From contig FR887112.1 in assembly GCA_000436735.1 (NCBI GenBank), forward strand, positions 4,929 through 21,486: 16,558 nt of DNA, in the 5' to 3' direction. The stretch's first letter is position 1, and each line of letters begins with the position of its first letter. Below the pieces are notes generated by a model. It ran no database searches. It was not told the DNA's origin and saw nothing but the letters and a program-made list of their open reading frames with translations. This DNA comes from Firmicutes bacterium CAG:170 (lineage in GTDB: Bacteria; Bacillota; Clostridia; Oscillospirales; Oscillospiraceae). The translations under genes were made by a program, and so were the position numbers. This document shows, in pieces, positions 1 to 9,489 of this stretch.

Positions 1-51
1 CCGGGCCCCCGCCGGGACGGAGCGGATAAATTCCGCGTTGTGCAGATTCAT
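1..51 (-). CDS. engB: Ribosome biogenesis GTP-binding protein EngB/YsxC, N-terminus only
   Basis: Only the first 17 codons are inside the window; the gene runs off the left edge. The visible peptide begins MNLHNAEFIRSV, which resembles the start of EngB/YsxC (YihA) GTPases of Clostridia, where a short NAEF-I/V-x-S segment precedes the G domain. The family acts in assembly of the 50S ribosomal subunit. The ATG at 49-51 follows lon by 10 bp, and its ribosome binding site GAGGAGG overlaps the lon TGA stop, so translation is probably coupled to lon. The order lon-ysxC is also that of Bacillus subtilis. None of the GTPase motifs is in view, so identification rests on the N-terminus and the neighbourhood. 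Confidence 0.75.
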   Translation of the reverse strand, partial: MNLHNAEFIRSVPAGAR

Positions 52-61
52 AGCCGCCTCC

Positions 62-2488
<2,427 letters not shown>

Positions 2489-2517
2489 AAAATCGCTCCT
2501 TTCTGGAGTAAATGCAC

Positions 2518-2565
2518 AAAGGGAGGCTGTAAAGCCCCCCTTTCGCCGGAAGCGTCCGCTTCCGG
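2518..2565 (-). promoter_or_regulatory. Tandem hairpins between clpX and lon
   Basis: Two back-to-back inverted repeats fill the clpX-lon gap. The first in transcription order (2546-2565) is a perfect repeat, CCGGAAGCG / CGCTTCCGG, with a 2-nt centre. The second (2518-2543) has 11-bp arms, AAAGGGGGGCT and AGCCTCCCTTT, with one G-U pair and a TTAC loop. Only TTT follows the second stem, so it is not a textbook intrinsic terminator. It may act as a partial terminator, an RNA-processing site or a 3' stabiliser separating clpX from lon expression. The structures are read directly; the function is inferred. Confidence 0.6.
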
Positions 2566-2576
2566 AAATATGTTTC

Positions 2577-3845
2577 TCAGAGTGTCACACCCGCATTCCG
2601 GATGGGGGTACGCGGCTTGGAGGCGTCGCGCGTCACGACCGGCTTGCTGCCGTTTCGGACGCAGTCCTCTGTGATGAGCACGCTCTGAATGGTCGGGTCG
2701 GAGGGGATCTCATACATGATGTTGGTCATGATGTCCTCCATGATGGCCCGCAGGCCGCGTGCGCCGATCTGACGGTCGATGGCCTTTTCAGCAATCGCGT
2801 CCAGCGCGCCGGACTCGAAGCTCAGGCTGACCTGATCGTATTGGAGCAGCTTATGATACTGCTTGCACAGCGCGTTCTTCGGCTCGGTCAGAATGCGCAC
2901 CAGATCCTCCTTTTTCAGGCTGTCGAGCGAGGTAATGACCGGCAGGCGGCCCACCAGCTCGGGAATGATGCCGAATTTCAGAAGATCGTGCGGCTGGACG
3001 AGCTGAAAGAGCTTGCCGACATCGCGCTTGGCGCGGCTCTCGATCGGCGCGTCAAAGCCAATTGACGATTTGTCGGTGCGCTGCTCGATGATCTTGTCGA
3101 GGCCGTCAAAGGCGCCGCCGCAGATGAACAGGATGTTGGTCGTGTCGATCTGGATGAACTCCTGCTGCGGGTGCTTGCGTCCGCCCTGCGGCGGGACGTT
3201 GGCGACCGTGCCCTCGAGGATCTTCAGCAGCGCCTGCTGCACGCCCTCGCCGGAGACGTCGCGCGTGATGGACGTATTCTCGCTCTTGCGGGCGATCTTA
3301 TCCATCTCGTCGATGTAGATGATGCCGCGCTGCGCGCGCTCAACATCGAAGTCCGCCGCCTGAAGCAGCCGGAGGAGGATGTTTTCCACATCCTCGCCCA
3401 CATAGCCCGCCTCCGTCAGCGTCGTCGCGTCGGCGATGGCAAACGGAACGTTCAGGATCTTCGCCAACGTCTGCGCAAAGAGCGTCTTGCCGGAGCCGGT
3501 CGGGCCGATCAGCAGGATGTTGCTCTTTTGCAGCTCAATGTCGGTGTCCTTTTCAAAGTAGATGCGCTTATAGTGGTTGTAGACCGCCACGGACAGGGCG
3601 ACCTTTGCCTCGTCCTGGCCGATGATGTAGCGATCCATATAGGTTTTGATCTCCTGAGGCGTCGGGAGGGTATCGGGCAGCTCAAGCTCCGAGGTTTTTC
3701 CGCCCGGATGCATCTCGTCGGCAAGAATGCTCGAACACAGATCGACACACTCATTGCAGATATAGACGTTGGGGCCGGCAATGATCCTGCTGACCTGCTC
3801 CGCGCGCTTTCCGCAGAAGGAACAGCGCACACTGTCTCTTGCCAA
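2577..3845 (-). CDS. clpX: ClpX, ATPase subunit of the ClpXP protease
   Basis: Hexameric AAA+ unfoldase that recognises substrates and feeds them to ClpP. It is 422 residues long when started at the TTG at 3843-3845. That TTG follows AAGGAGG with a 7-nt gap and gives MARDSVRCSFCGK, the expected ClpX start. The longer open frame would start at another TTG inside the ribosome binding site. An N-terminal zinc-binding domain has C8xxC11 and C30xxC33. Also visible are Walker A GPTGSGKT (K120), the GYVG pore loop, Walker B IIYIDEMDK, the GGRKHP pore-2 region and the SSIGF loop that docks on ClpP. It lies 29 bp after clpP. Presence of the IGF loop and the adjacent clpP make this a true ClpP partner rather than HslU. 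Confidence 0.98.
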   Translation of the reverse strand: MARDSVRCSFCGKRAEQVSRIIAGPNVYICNECVDLCSSILADEMHPGGKTSELELPDTLPTPQEIKTYMDRYIIGQDEAKVALSVAVYNHYKRIYFEKDTDIELQKSNILLIGPTGSGKTLFAQTLAKILNVPFAIADATTLTEAGYVGEDVENILLRLLQAADFDVERAQRGIIYIDEMDKIARKSENTSITRDVSGEGVQQALLKILEGTVANVPPQGGRKHPQQEFIQIDTTNILFICGGAFDGLDKIIEQRTDKSSIGFDAPIESRAKRDVGKLFQLVQPHDLLKFGIIPELVGRLPVITSLDSLKKEDLVRILTEPKNALCKQYHKLLQYDQVSLSFESGALDAIAEKAIDRQIGARGLRAIMEDIMTNIMYEIPSDPTIQSVLITEDCVRNGSKPVVTRDASKPRTPIRNAGVTL

Positions 3846-3874
3846 TATGCCTCCTCCTTTCAAGGTAGGGTTTA

Positions 3875-4456
3875 TCAGCGGTTATAGATGACCTTGTCCA
3901 CAAGGCCGTATTCCTTTGCCTCTTCCGCGCTCATGAAGTTGTCACGCTCGGTATCGGCGCAGATGGTCTCAAGCGGCTTGCCGGTGTTGGCGGCAAGGAT
4001 CTCGTTGAGGTGCTTCTTGATGCGCAGCATCCGCTCGACATGGATCTGCATGTCCGTCGTCTGACCCTGCGTGCCGCCGAGCGGCTGGTGGATCATGATC
4101 TCGGCGTTCGGCAGCGCGATGCGCTTGCCCTTCGTGCCGGAGGACAGCAGGAACGCGCCCATGGACGCGGCCATGCCGATGCAGATGGTGGAAACGTCGC
4201 ACTTGATATACTGCATGGTGTCATAGATTGCCATGCCGTCGGTGACGCTGCCGCCGGGGCTGTTGATGTAAAACTGAATATCCTTGTCGGGGTCCTGCGC
4301 CTCGAGATAGAGCATCTGCGCGACGATCAGGCTGGCGGAATTGTTGTCCACCTCGCCGGACAAAAATACGATTCGGTCGTTCAGAAGCCGCGAAAAAATG
4401 TCATAGGAGCGTTCGCCGCGGCTGGTCTGTTCAACAACATACGGAACCAGATTCAT
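3875..4456 (-). CDS. clpP: ATP-dependent Clp protease proteolytic subunit ClpP
   Basis: Tetradecameric serine protease chamber that works with ClpX and other Clp ATPases. It is 193 residues, the standard length. The catalytic triad is visible: S98 in GMAASMGA, H123 in MIHQPLGG, and D172 in the ADTERDNFM segment. The INSPGGSVTDG loop (about 65-74), which forms part of the oxyanion region, is intact. The ATG at 4456 has AAAGGAG about 8 nt upstream. It lies 50 bp after tig and 29 bp before clpX, without a terminator, so it is part of the tig-clpP-clpX-lon operon. The mature N-terminus may arise by removal of a short propeptide, as is known for the family; the first residues MNLVPYVVEQ are typical. 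Confidence 0.98.
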   Translation of the reverse strand: MNLVPYVVEQTSRGERSYDIFSRLLNDRIVFLSGEVDNNSASLIVAQMLYLEAQDPDKDIQFYINSPGGSVTDGMAIYDTMQYIKCDVSTICIGMAASMGAFLLSSGTKGKRIALPNAEIMIHQPLGGTQGQTTDMQIHVERMLRIKKHLNEILAANTGKPLETICADTERDNFMSAEEAKEYGLVDKVIYNR

Positions 4457-4506
4457 AAATGATCTCCTTTCATTGGATGCAACATTCTAACCATCCAGAA
4501 GGAAAA

Positions 4507-5880
4507 TTATTCCTTGGTTTCCTCTTCGCTCTCTTCTGCGGGAGCCTCTTCGGCTTCGTCGTCAGCCTTCTTGGCCTTCTTCGCAGTCTTCTTGGCGGGC
4601 TTCTTCTCCTCGACCGGGACGGCGCTGTCCACGATCAGCTTGACGGCCTTCTTACCGGCGAGATCCGCCTTGACGGCCTCGACGTCGATGGCTTCCTTGA
4701 GCTTGTCCAGCTCCATCTTATACTGCTCGGCCAGTCTCTTCAGCTCTTCTTCAAGCTCCTCGTCGGAAACCTCGATGTTCTCCTGATGGACGATCTCGCT
4801 GAGAAGGATGTTGGAGCGGACAGTCTGCTCCGCCATCGGGCGCATGGCCGAACGCATGGCATTCACGTCGCCGCCCATCATCTTGGCGTAGTCCTCAAGC
4901 TTCATGCCCTGCGTCTGGAGCTGATAACCGAACTGCTCGAGATGCTTGTCGAGCTGCTCTTCGATCATGCAGGCGGGGATGTCGCAGGTCATGTTCTTGC
5001 TGGCCAGCTCGACGGCTGCATTTTCAAACGCGCGGTCGGCGTTCTCCTGAAGGGTCTTGAGCTTCTTGGCCTTGATGTCCTTCTTGAGCGCTGCGAGGGT
5101 ATCGAACTCGGAAACGTCCTTTGCAAACTCGTCGTCCAGCTCGGGAAGCATGGTCTCCTTGACCTCGTGGACCTTGCACTTGAAGGTCGCTTCCTTACCG
5201 GCAAGCTCCGGGGTGTAGTCGGTCGGGAACGTGACGTTCACGTCGCGCTCTTCGCCGGCGGCCGCGCCGATCAGCGCATCTTCAAAGCCGGGAATGAAGG
5301 ACTTGGAACCGAGCTTGAGGGAATAATGCTCCGCCTTGCCGCCGTCAAACGGCTTGCCGTCCACAAAGCCCTCGAAATCGATCACAACGGTGTCGCCTTC
5401 CTTGGCCGGACGCTCGACGGTCTCGATGCGGGCATTGCGCTCCGCCATCTGTGCGACCTCCGCATCGACCTCCGCCTTGGAGACGGAAACAGCCTGCTTC
5501 GGCACCTCGATGCCCTTATATTCGCCGAGCGTGACCTCCGGATACAGCTCCGTGGAGACGGTCAGGATCACGTTGCCGTTCTCGTCGGTGTCCATGTCCG
5601 CGACGGACGGAGCGCCGACCGCCTTGATCTTCTGCTCAACGACTGCCTTTGCGTAGATCTCCGGGAAGATCTCATTGACGGCATCCTCATAGAAGACCGT
5701 CGCGCCGTACATGGCCTCGACCATCTTTCTGGGGGCCTTGCCCTTGCGGAAGCCGGGGATCATGATGTTCTTGCGGCACTTGGTGTACGCCTTGTTCAGC
5801 GCATTTTCAAATTCCGGCTTTTCGATCTCGACAACGATCTTTGCGCTGCCCTTTTCAGTTTCTACGCTCTTTACGTTCAT
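4507..5880 (-). CDS. tig: Trigger factor, ribosome-associated chaperone and prolyl isomerase
   Basis: Binds the ribosome exit tunnel and folds nascent chains. It is 457 residues long. The start chosen is the ATG at 5878-5880, behind TAGGAGG; the frame opens ten codons earlier, but that ATG has no ribosome binding site. The N-terminal ribosome-binding domain contains the family signature GFRKGKAP (43-50). The FKBP-type PPIase domain runs from about 162 to 242 (EGDTVVIDFEG to KCKVHEVKE), followed by the helical C-terminal chaperone domain (about 245-420). The last 35 residues are an unusual low-complexity tail, first Lys/Ala-rich (423-439) and then Glu/Asp-rich (440-457). First gene of the protein quality-control operon, with its own promoter at 5945-5973. 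Confidence 0.97.
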   Translation of the reverse strand: MNVKSVETEKGSAKIVVEIEKPEFENALNKAYTKCRKNIMIPGFRKGKAPRKMVEAMYGATVFYEDAVNEIFPEIYAKAVVEQKIKAVGAPSVADMDTDENGNVILTVSTELYPEVTLGEYKGIEVPKQAVSVSKAEVDAEVAQMAERNARIETVERPAKEGDTVVIDFEGFVDGKPFDGGKAEHYSLKLGSKSFIPGFEDALIGAAAGEERDVNVTFPTDYTPELAGKEATFKCKVHEVKETMLPELDDEFAKDVSEFDTLAALKKDIKAKKLKTLQENADRAFENAAVELASKNMTCDIPACMIEEQLDKHLEQFGYQLQTQGMKLEDYAKMMGGDVNAMRSAMRPMAEQTVRSNILLSEIVHQENIEVSDEELEEELKRLAEQYKMELDKLKEAIDVEAVKADLAGKKAVKLIVDSAVPVEEKKPAKKTAKKAKKADDEAEEAPAEESEEETKE

Positions 5881-5897
5881 GTGATTTCCTCCTATGT

Positions 5898-5911
5898 GGT
5901 GCGGCCGCACC
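5898..5911 (-). promoter_or_regulatory. Perfect GC palindrome in the tig leader
   Basis: GGTGCGGCCGCACC is a perfect 14-bp palindrome in the 5' untranslated region of tig, only about 5 bp upstream of the ribosome binding site (5884-5892). As RNA it would form a 5-bp GC-rich stem with a GGCC loop. As DNA it could be a dimeric protein site. It does not resemble the CIRCE or CtsR heat-shock operators. The function is not known; it could modulate translation of tig. Confidence 0.4.
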
Positions 5912-5944
5912 GCAGCCGTAGTTCACCAATTTTGAATCCGTAAT

Positions 5945-5973
5945 ATTCTAGCAGACTTTTTCCGAGATTTCCA
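5945..5973 (-). promoter_or_regulatory. Sigma-A promoter of the tig-clpP-clpX-lon operon
   Basis: Read on the minus strand: -35 TGGAAA (4 of 6 matches) at 5968-5973, a 17-bp spacer, and an extended -10 TGCTAGAAT with the hexamer at 5945-5950. Directly upstream (about 5974-6008) is a strongly AT-rich block with A and T runs, which looks like an UP element and stands out in a GC-rich genome. The predicted transcript would start near 5938, giving a leader of about 58 nt. Confidence 0.7.
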
Positions 5974-6003
5974 CACATATTTTTTATTTTTCCATAAACT
6001 TTT

Positions 6004-6021
6004 AAAAATCCGCATTTCGGA
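6004..6021 (-). terminator. Weak terminator candidate after the metallophosphoesterase gene
   Basis: On the minus strand a 4-bp stem TCCG / CGGA (6009-6021, 5-nt loop) is followed immediately by TTTTT. It lies just after the metallophosphoesterase stop codon and before the tig promoter, the expected place for the end of the lepB-to-phosphoesterase operon. The stem is short, so termination may be inefficient. Confidence 0.35.
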
Positions 6022-6036
6022 GGGCCTGCCGCCCGT

Positions 6037-6726
6037 TCAATCCATGAGCTTCTGCGGGATAAAGTTTACATAATCAGCAGACAAGCAGCGGAGATCCACA
6101 TCATGATCCCGGCCCTGAAACGCCAGCCGCAGGCTCTCCGCGTGCAGATGTCCATAGCAGCACAGCCGCACGCCGTAGCGCTGGAGCAGCTCCAGTATCT
6201 CCGGGCACTCGTAGCCGTAATATTTCGGCGGATAGTGCAGAAAGCAGAGCTTTTCCGCATCGCCCGCCGCCTTGAGCGATGTTTCCAGCCGTCCCAGCTC
6301 CCGCCGGAACACCTTTTCATCGTGCGTCCCCTGCTTGTCCTCCTCGTAGAACCAGCCGCGCGTTCCGCACAGGGCGGTATCTCCGTAAAAATAGCAGTTG
6401 TTATTGAGGACATACAGATCTTCAAAGCCATGCTCCGCGCAGAAGCGGTAAAACTTCGCCGCCGTGCTCCACCAGTAGTCGTGATTTCCCTTGAGAAGGA
6501 TCTTCCGGCCCGGGATCGCGGAGATGAAGGCAAAATCCTTGACCGCGCCGTCCAGCTCCAGCGCCCAGCTGAGGTCACCCAGCAGGACGGTCGTATCCTC
6601 CGGCCCGATCACGGAAAGGCCCGCGCGGAGCTTGTCCACATAGCCCTCCCACCGGCCGCCGAATACGTCCATCGGCTTGTCCGTCTCCAGCGACAGGTGC
6701 AGGTCTCCGATCGCATACAGTGCCAT
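6037..6726 (-). CDS. Calcineurin-like metallophosphoesterase (predicted phosphohydrolase)
   Basis: Predicted cytosolic two-metal phosphoesterase of 229 residues. All family motifs are present: GDLHL (D8, H10), GDLSWAL (D51), GNHDYWW (N81, H82, D83), an LHYPP segment with H164, and GHLH (H193, H195). Residues D8, H10, D51, N81, H164, H193 and H195 would bind the dinuclear metal centre. The start is the ATG at 6724-6726, which shares one base with the thrC TAA stop (TAATG) and has GGAG 8 nt upstream, so it is translationally coupled to thrC. A longer frame reaching into thrC was rejected because the motif-bearing protein starts here. The substrate cannot be told from sequence; it could act on a nucleotide, a phosphoprotein or a phospholipid. 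It is the last gene of the lepB operon. Confidence 0.88.
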   Translation of the reverse strand: MALYAIGDLHLSLETDKPMDVFGGRWEGYVDKLRAGLSVIGPEDTTVLLGDLSWALELDGAVKDFAFISAIPGRKILLKGNHDYWWSTAAKFYRFCAEHGFEDLYVLNNNCYFYGDTALCGTRGWFYEEDKQGTHDEKVFRRELGRLETSLKAAGDAEKLCFLHYPPKYYGYECPEILELLQRYGVRLCCYGHLHAESLRLAFQGRDHDVDLRCLSADYVNFIPQKLMD

Positions 6727-8207
6727 TACAGAAGCTCCATGACCGCGTCTGCCATTTCCGTTTTCTGAACGGCCTTTGTAAAGCGGATCTTCTTCCCATC
6801 CAGCGCCGCCAGCGGCTTCGGAACCGGACAGCCGGTCGTCTCGGAAAGCTGACGCAGAATCTGCGTCCCCTCCGCCTGCTTCTCCACGCCCAGCGCCGTC
6901 AGGACGCTGGCGCAAAATTTGAACGCGCTGGCCGTCGAGACCACGACCGACATGCTCCGGCTGCCGCTCTCGCGGCGGAACTGCTCCAGAACGTTCCACG
7001 CGACCGCCGTATGCGTATCGATCAGATAGCTCCGTTCCTTGAATACGCGCCCGATGGTCTCCGCTGTCGAAGCCTCATCGCAGCAGCCACAGGCGAAGCT
7101 TTCCTGGATCTTCGCGTGCAGCTCCGGCGTGACGGCGTAGCGCCCTGTCTCGGAAAGCTGCCGCATATAGCCGCGCACGGCCTCGTCCGAGCCGGAGAGC
7201 AGATACAAAAGCCGTTCCAGATTCGACGAGATCAGAATGTCCATCGACGGCGACATGGTCGCGTGGAACGGACGGTTCCGGTCGTAAACGCCGGTGCGGA
7301 TGAACTCCGTCAGTACGTCGTTGGAATTGGAGGCGCAGATCAGCTTCCCGACCGGGAGGCCCATCCGCTTGGCATAATAGGCTGCAAGGATGTTTCCGAA
7401 GTTGCCCGTTGGAACGCAGAAATCGATCTTCTCCCCCATCCGGATCGCGCCGGAGGCCAGCAGATCGCAGTATGCGGAAATATAATAGACGATCTGCGGC
7501 AGAACTCTGCCCCAGTTGATGGAGTTTGCCGAGGAGAGGAGCTTTCCGTCCGCTGCGAGTCTTTCCCGCAGCACGGGATCGGAGAATATTCTTTTCACGC
7601 CCGTCTGCGCGTCGTCAAAATTGCCGATCACGGCGCAGACGCCGGTGTTTTCGCCCTCCTGCGTAACCATTTGCAGCTTTTGGATATCGGAAACGCCGTC
7701 CTTCGGATAGAACACGAGAATTTTCGTGCGGTCAACGTCGCGGAAGCCCTCGAGCGCGGCCTTTCCGGTGTCGCCGGAGGTGGCAACCAGAATGCAGGCC
7801 GTCTTTTCCTCGCCCGTCTTTTTCAGCGACGCCGTCAGCAGGTACGGCAGCATCTGAAGCGCCATATCCTTGAACGCGCACGTCGGCCCATGCCACAGCT
7901 CCAAAACGGCGGTGCCTCCGTCCAGCCTTTTCAGCGGCGCAACGGCAGGCGTGTCAAATTTATCCGGCCCGTAGGCGCTGCCTGCATAGGTGCGCAGCTC
8001 GTCCTCCGTGAATTCCTCCAGATAGAGCTTCATCACCTGAACGGCCCGCTCGGCATAGGGCATCGTCTTCATTTTTTCCAGCGCGCCCTGTTCAAGCGCG
8101 GGAATGCGCTCCGGCAGGAACAATCCGCCGTCGCGGCTCAGTCCCTGCACGATGGCCTGCGAGGCCGTGCAGCGCAGGGCTGCGTCTCTTGTGCTTATAT
8201 AGTACAT
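6726..8207 (-). CDS. thrC: Threonine synthase
   Basis: PLP-dependent enzyme converting O-phosphohomoserine to threonine and phosphate. It has 493 residues, matching the long form of the family. MYYISTR at the N-terminus is typical. The PLP lysine is K113 in HGPTCAFKDMALQ, and the phosphate-binding loop is TSGDTGKA (143-150). PTGNFGNILAAYYAKRMGLP and ASNSND are further conserved segments. The ATG at 8205-8207 lies 13 bp inside the end of the upstream dipeptidase gene. Its ribosome binding site is weak (AAGG about 10 nt upstream), so reinitiation by ribosomes finishing the dipeptidase is likely. No other threonine-pathway genes (hom, thrB) are nearby, so it is set apart from its pathway and embedded in a housekeeping operon. 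Confidence 0.96.
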   Translation of the reverse strand: MYYISTRDAALRCTASQAIVQGLSRDGGLFLPERIPALEQGALEKMKTMPYAERAVQVMKLYLEEFTEDELRTYAGSAYGPDKFDTPAVAPLKRLDGGTAVLELWHGPTCAFKDMALQMLPYLLTASLKKTGEEKTACILVATSGDTGKAALEGFRDVDRTKILVFYPKDGVSDIQKLQMVTQEGENTGVCAVIGNFDDAQTGVKRIFSDPVLRERLAADGKLLSSANSINWGRVLPQIVYYISAYCDLLASGAIRMGEKIDFCVPTGNFGNILAAYYAKRMGLPVGKLICASNSNDVLTEFIRTGVYDRNRPFHATMSPSMDILISSNLERLLYLLSGSDEAVRGYMRQLSETGRYAVTPELHAKIQESFACGCCDEASTAETIGRVFKERSYLIDTHTAVAWNVLEQFRRESGSRSMSVVVSTASAFKFCASVLTALGVEKQAEGTQILRQLSETTGCPVPKPLAALDGKKIRFTKAVQKTEMADAVMELL

Positions 8208-9127
8208 GCTTTCACAACCTTCATCCAGGAATCGCAGAACAGCTTCTGCGTCATGCCGTCGGAATACCCGCACCCTGTCAGATACTCCGCCAGCTTTTCA
8301 TAATCGCCAAGGCGCGAGAAGCCCTCCGGGAGCGCCTCGCAGCCGTCAAGATCGGCGCCGAGCGCGATATGTCCATCGCCGCCCAGCTCAAGGAAATGGT
8401 CGATGTGGCGGCGCACGTCCTCAAACGTCGCCCGTCCCTCCGTCAAAAAGGCGCTGAAGAGGTTGATTCCGCTCAGGCCGCCCAGCTGACAGAGTGCGCA
8501 GAACTGCTCGTCGGTCAGATTGCGAACGTGCGGGCAGACAGCGGCGGAATTGGAGTGGCTTGCCACAATGGGCCGCTCTGCCAGCTCCGCCATGTCCCAG
8601 AAGCCGCGCTCCGACAAATGGCTCACATCCACGAGCATTCCCAGCCTCTGCGCACGGCGGAAAAAGTCCTTTCCCTTCTGCGTCAGGCCGGAGCCGGTCA
8701 CACAGGAGCCAGTCAGCGGATTTTCAACATTCCAGACCAGCGAGACCATCCGCACGCCCTGCTCATACGCCTCGTCGAGCCTTCCGGGGTCGCAGCCGAT
8801 GGCCTCCGCACCCTCGATAGCGAGGAAAGCGGCGGTTTTTCCCTCCGACATGGCCTGCTCCGCATCCTCTGCCGTCCGGCAGAGGGCGGCGGCATCCGCG
8901 TTTCCGCGCAGCTGCACGGAAAAATAGTCCAGCGCACGGCGGTACTGCTCTGTGTGCGGCAGATCGTTTTCGATCCACGCCGTGCAGAACGCAAAGAACT
9001 GCGCATAGCCTCCGAAGCGCTTCGCCTGCTCCAGTGAAACGGCCAGGGCATTCTTCCGCAGGCTTTCGCCGCGCATCCACAGCTCCACCGGCGTATCGCA
9101 ATGTCCGTCAAAAACTCTGTATTTCAT
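8195..9127 (-). CDS. Membrane-dipeptidase family (peptidase M19) protein
   Basis: Zinc dipeptidase of the renal dipeptidase family, 310 residues. Metal ligands can be placed: H9 and D11 in DGHCDTP, bridging E105 in FLAIEGAEA, H170 in VDVSHLS and H191 in ASHSNS. D259 in IALGADLDG is the conserved aspartate near the C-terminus. There is no signal peptide or membrane segment, as in many bacterial members, so it is probably cytosolic and cleaves dipeptides. The start is the ATG at 9125-9127, sharing its A with the yraN TGA stop; a TTG one codon earlier was not used. GAGG lies about 10 nt upstream. It ends 13 bp inside thrC. Family assignment is firm; the natural substrate is unknown. Confidence 0.95.
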   Translation of the reverse strand: MKYRVFDGHCDTPVELWMRGESLRKNALAVSLEQAKRFGGYAQFFAFCTAWIENDLPHTEQYRRALDYFSVQLRGNADAAALCRTAEDAEQAMSEGKTAAFLAIEGAEAIGCDPGRLDEAYEQGVRMVSLVWNVENPLTGSCVTGSGLTQKGKDFFRRAQRLGMLVDVSHLSERGFWDMAELAERPIVASHSNSAAVCPHVRNLTDEQFCALCQLGGLSGINLFSAFLTEGRATFEDVRRHIDHFLELGGDGHIALGADLDGCEALPEGFSRLGDYEKLAEYLTGCGYSDGMTQKLFCDSWMKVVKACTI

Positions 9128-9489
9128 CAAAATGCGTCCTCGATCAGCCGGATCTCGGGAGCCTTCGTGTGCATCCCGTCCGGCGCATAGACCTCAACAA
9201 CGTCAAACCGCGGCTGGAGCGCCGTCTCGTGCGTTTCGAGCCAGAGCGCCGCCGTCGCGCGGATGCGCTCCTGCTTGCGCGCGTCCACGAACTCCCGCGC
9301 TTCGCCGAAGGCGTCCGATTTGCGCAGCTTGACTTCCACGAACGTCAGATATTCCCGATTCCGGGCAATAATATCGATCTCGCCGAAGCGGCAGCGGTAA
9401 TTGCAGGCGACAAGTGTAAAGCCGCGCCGGCGCAGATACTCCGCCGCGCACCGTTCGCCCCACGGGCCGAGCAGTTCATTTTTCGCCAT
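9127..9489 (-). CDS. yraN: YraN/UPF0102 family endonuclease-like protein
   Basis: Small protein (120 residues) with the restriction-endonuclease-like fold of the UPF0102 family. Conserved elements are GxWGE near the N-terminus (E12), FGEIDIIA (36-42, D39), FVEVKLR (50-56, the E52-x-K54 nuclease signature) and PRFDVV (93-98). The family is thought to be a nuclease linked to DNA repair or recombination, but its activity is poorly characterised. It starts at the ATG at 9487-9489, 14 bp inside the end of rnhB, with no clear Shine-Dalgarno, so coupling to rnhB is likely. The rnhB-yraN pair is a conserved arrangement in bacteria and supports the call. Confidence 0.93.
   Translation of the reverse strand: MAKNELLGPWGERCAAEYLRRRGFTLVACNYRCRFGEIDIIARNREYLTFVEVKLRKSDAFGEAREFVDARKQERIRATAALWLETHETALQPRFDVVEVYAPDGMHTKAPEIRLIEDAF

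Noticed and set aside
4470..4500. TAGAAT and a 6-bp inverted repeat TGGATG / CATCCA in the tig-clpP gap, as a separate clpP promoter
   Set aside because: No acceptable -35 exists 16-18 bp upstream, and the gap is only 50 bp. clpP is more simply cotranscribed with tig.
5881..5910. Upstream ATG extending trigger factor by ten residues
   Set aside because: The extension covers the palindrome and the Shine-Dalgarno; MNVKSVETEKG with TAGGAGG upstream is the expected start.
5881..6036. CIRCE (HrcA) or CtsR operator upstream of the Clp/Lon operon
   Set aside because: I looked for TTAGCACTC-N9-GAGTGCTAA and for tandem GGTCAAA heptads upstream of tig and in the gaps before clpP, clpX and lon and saw neither.
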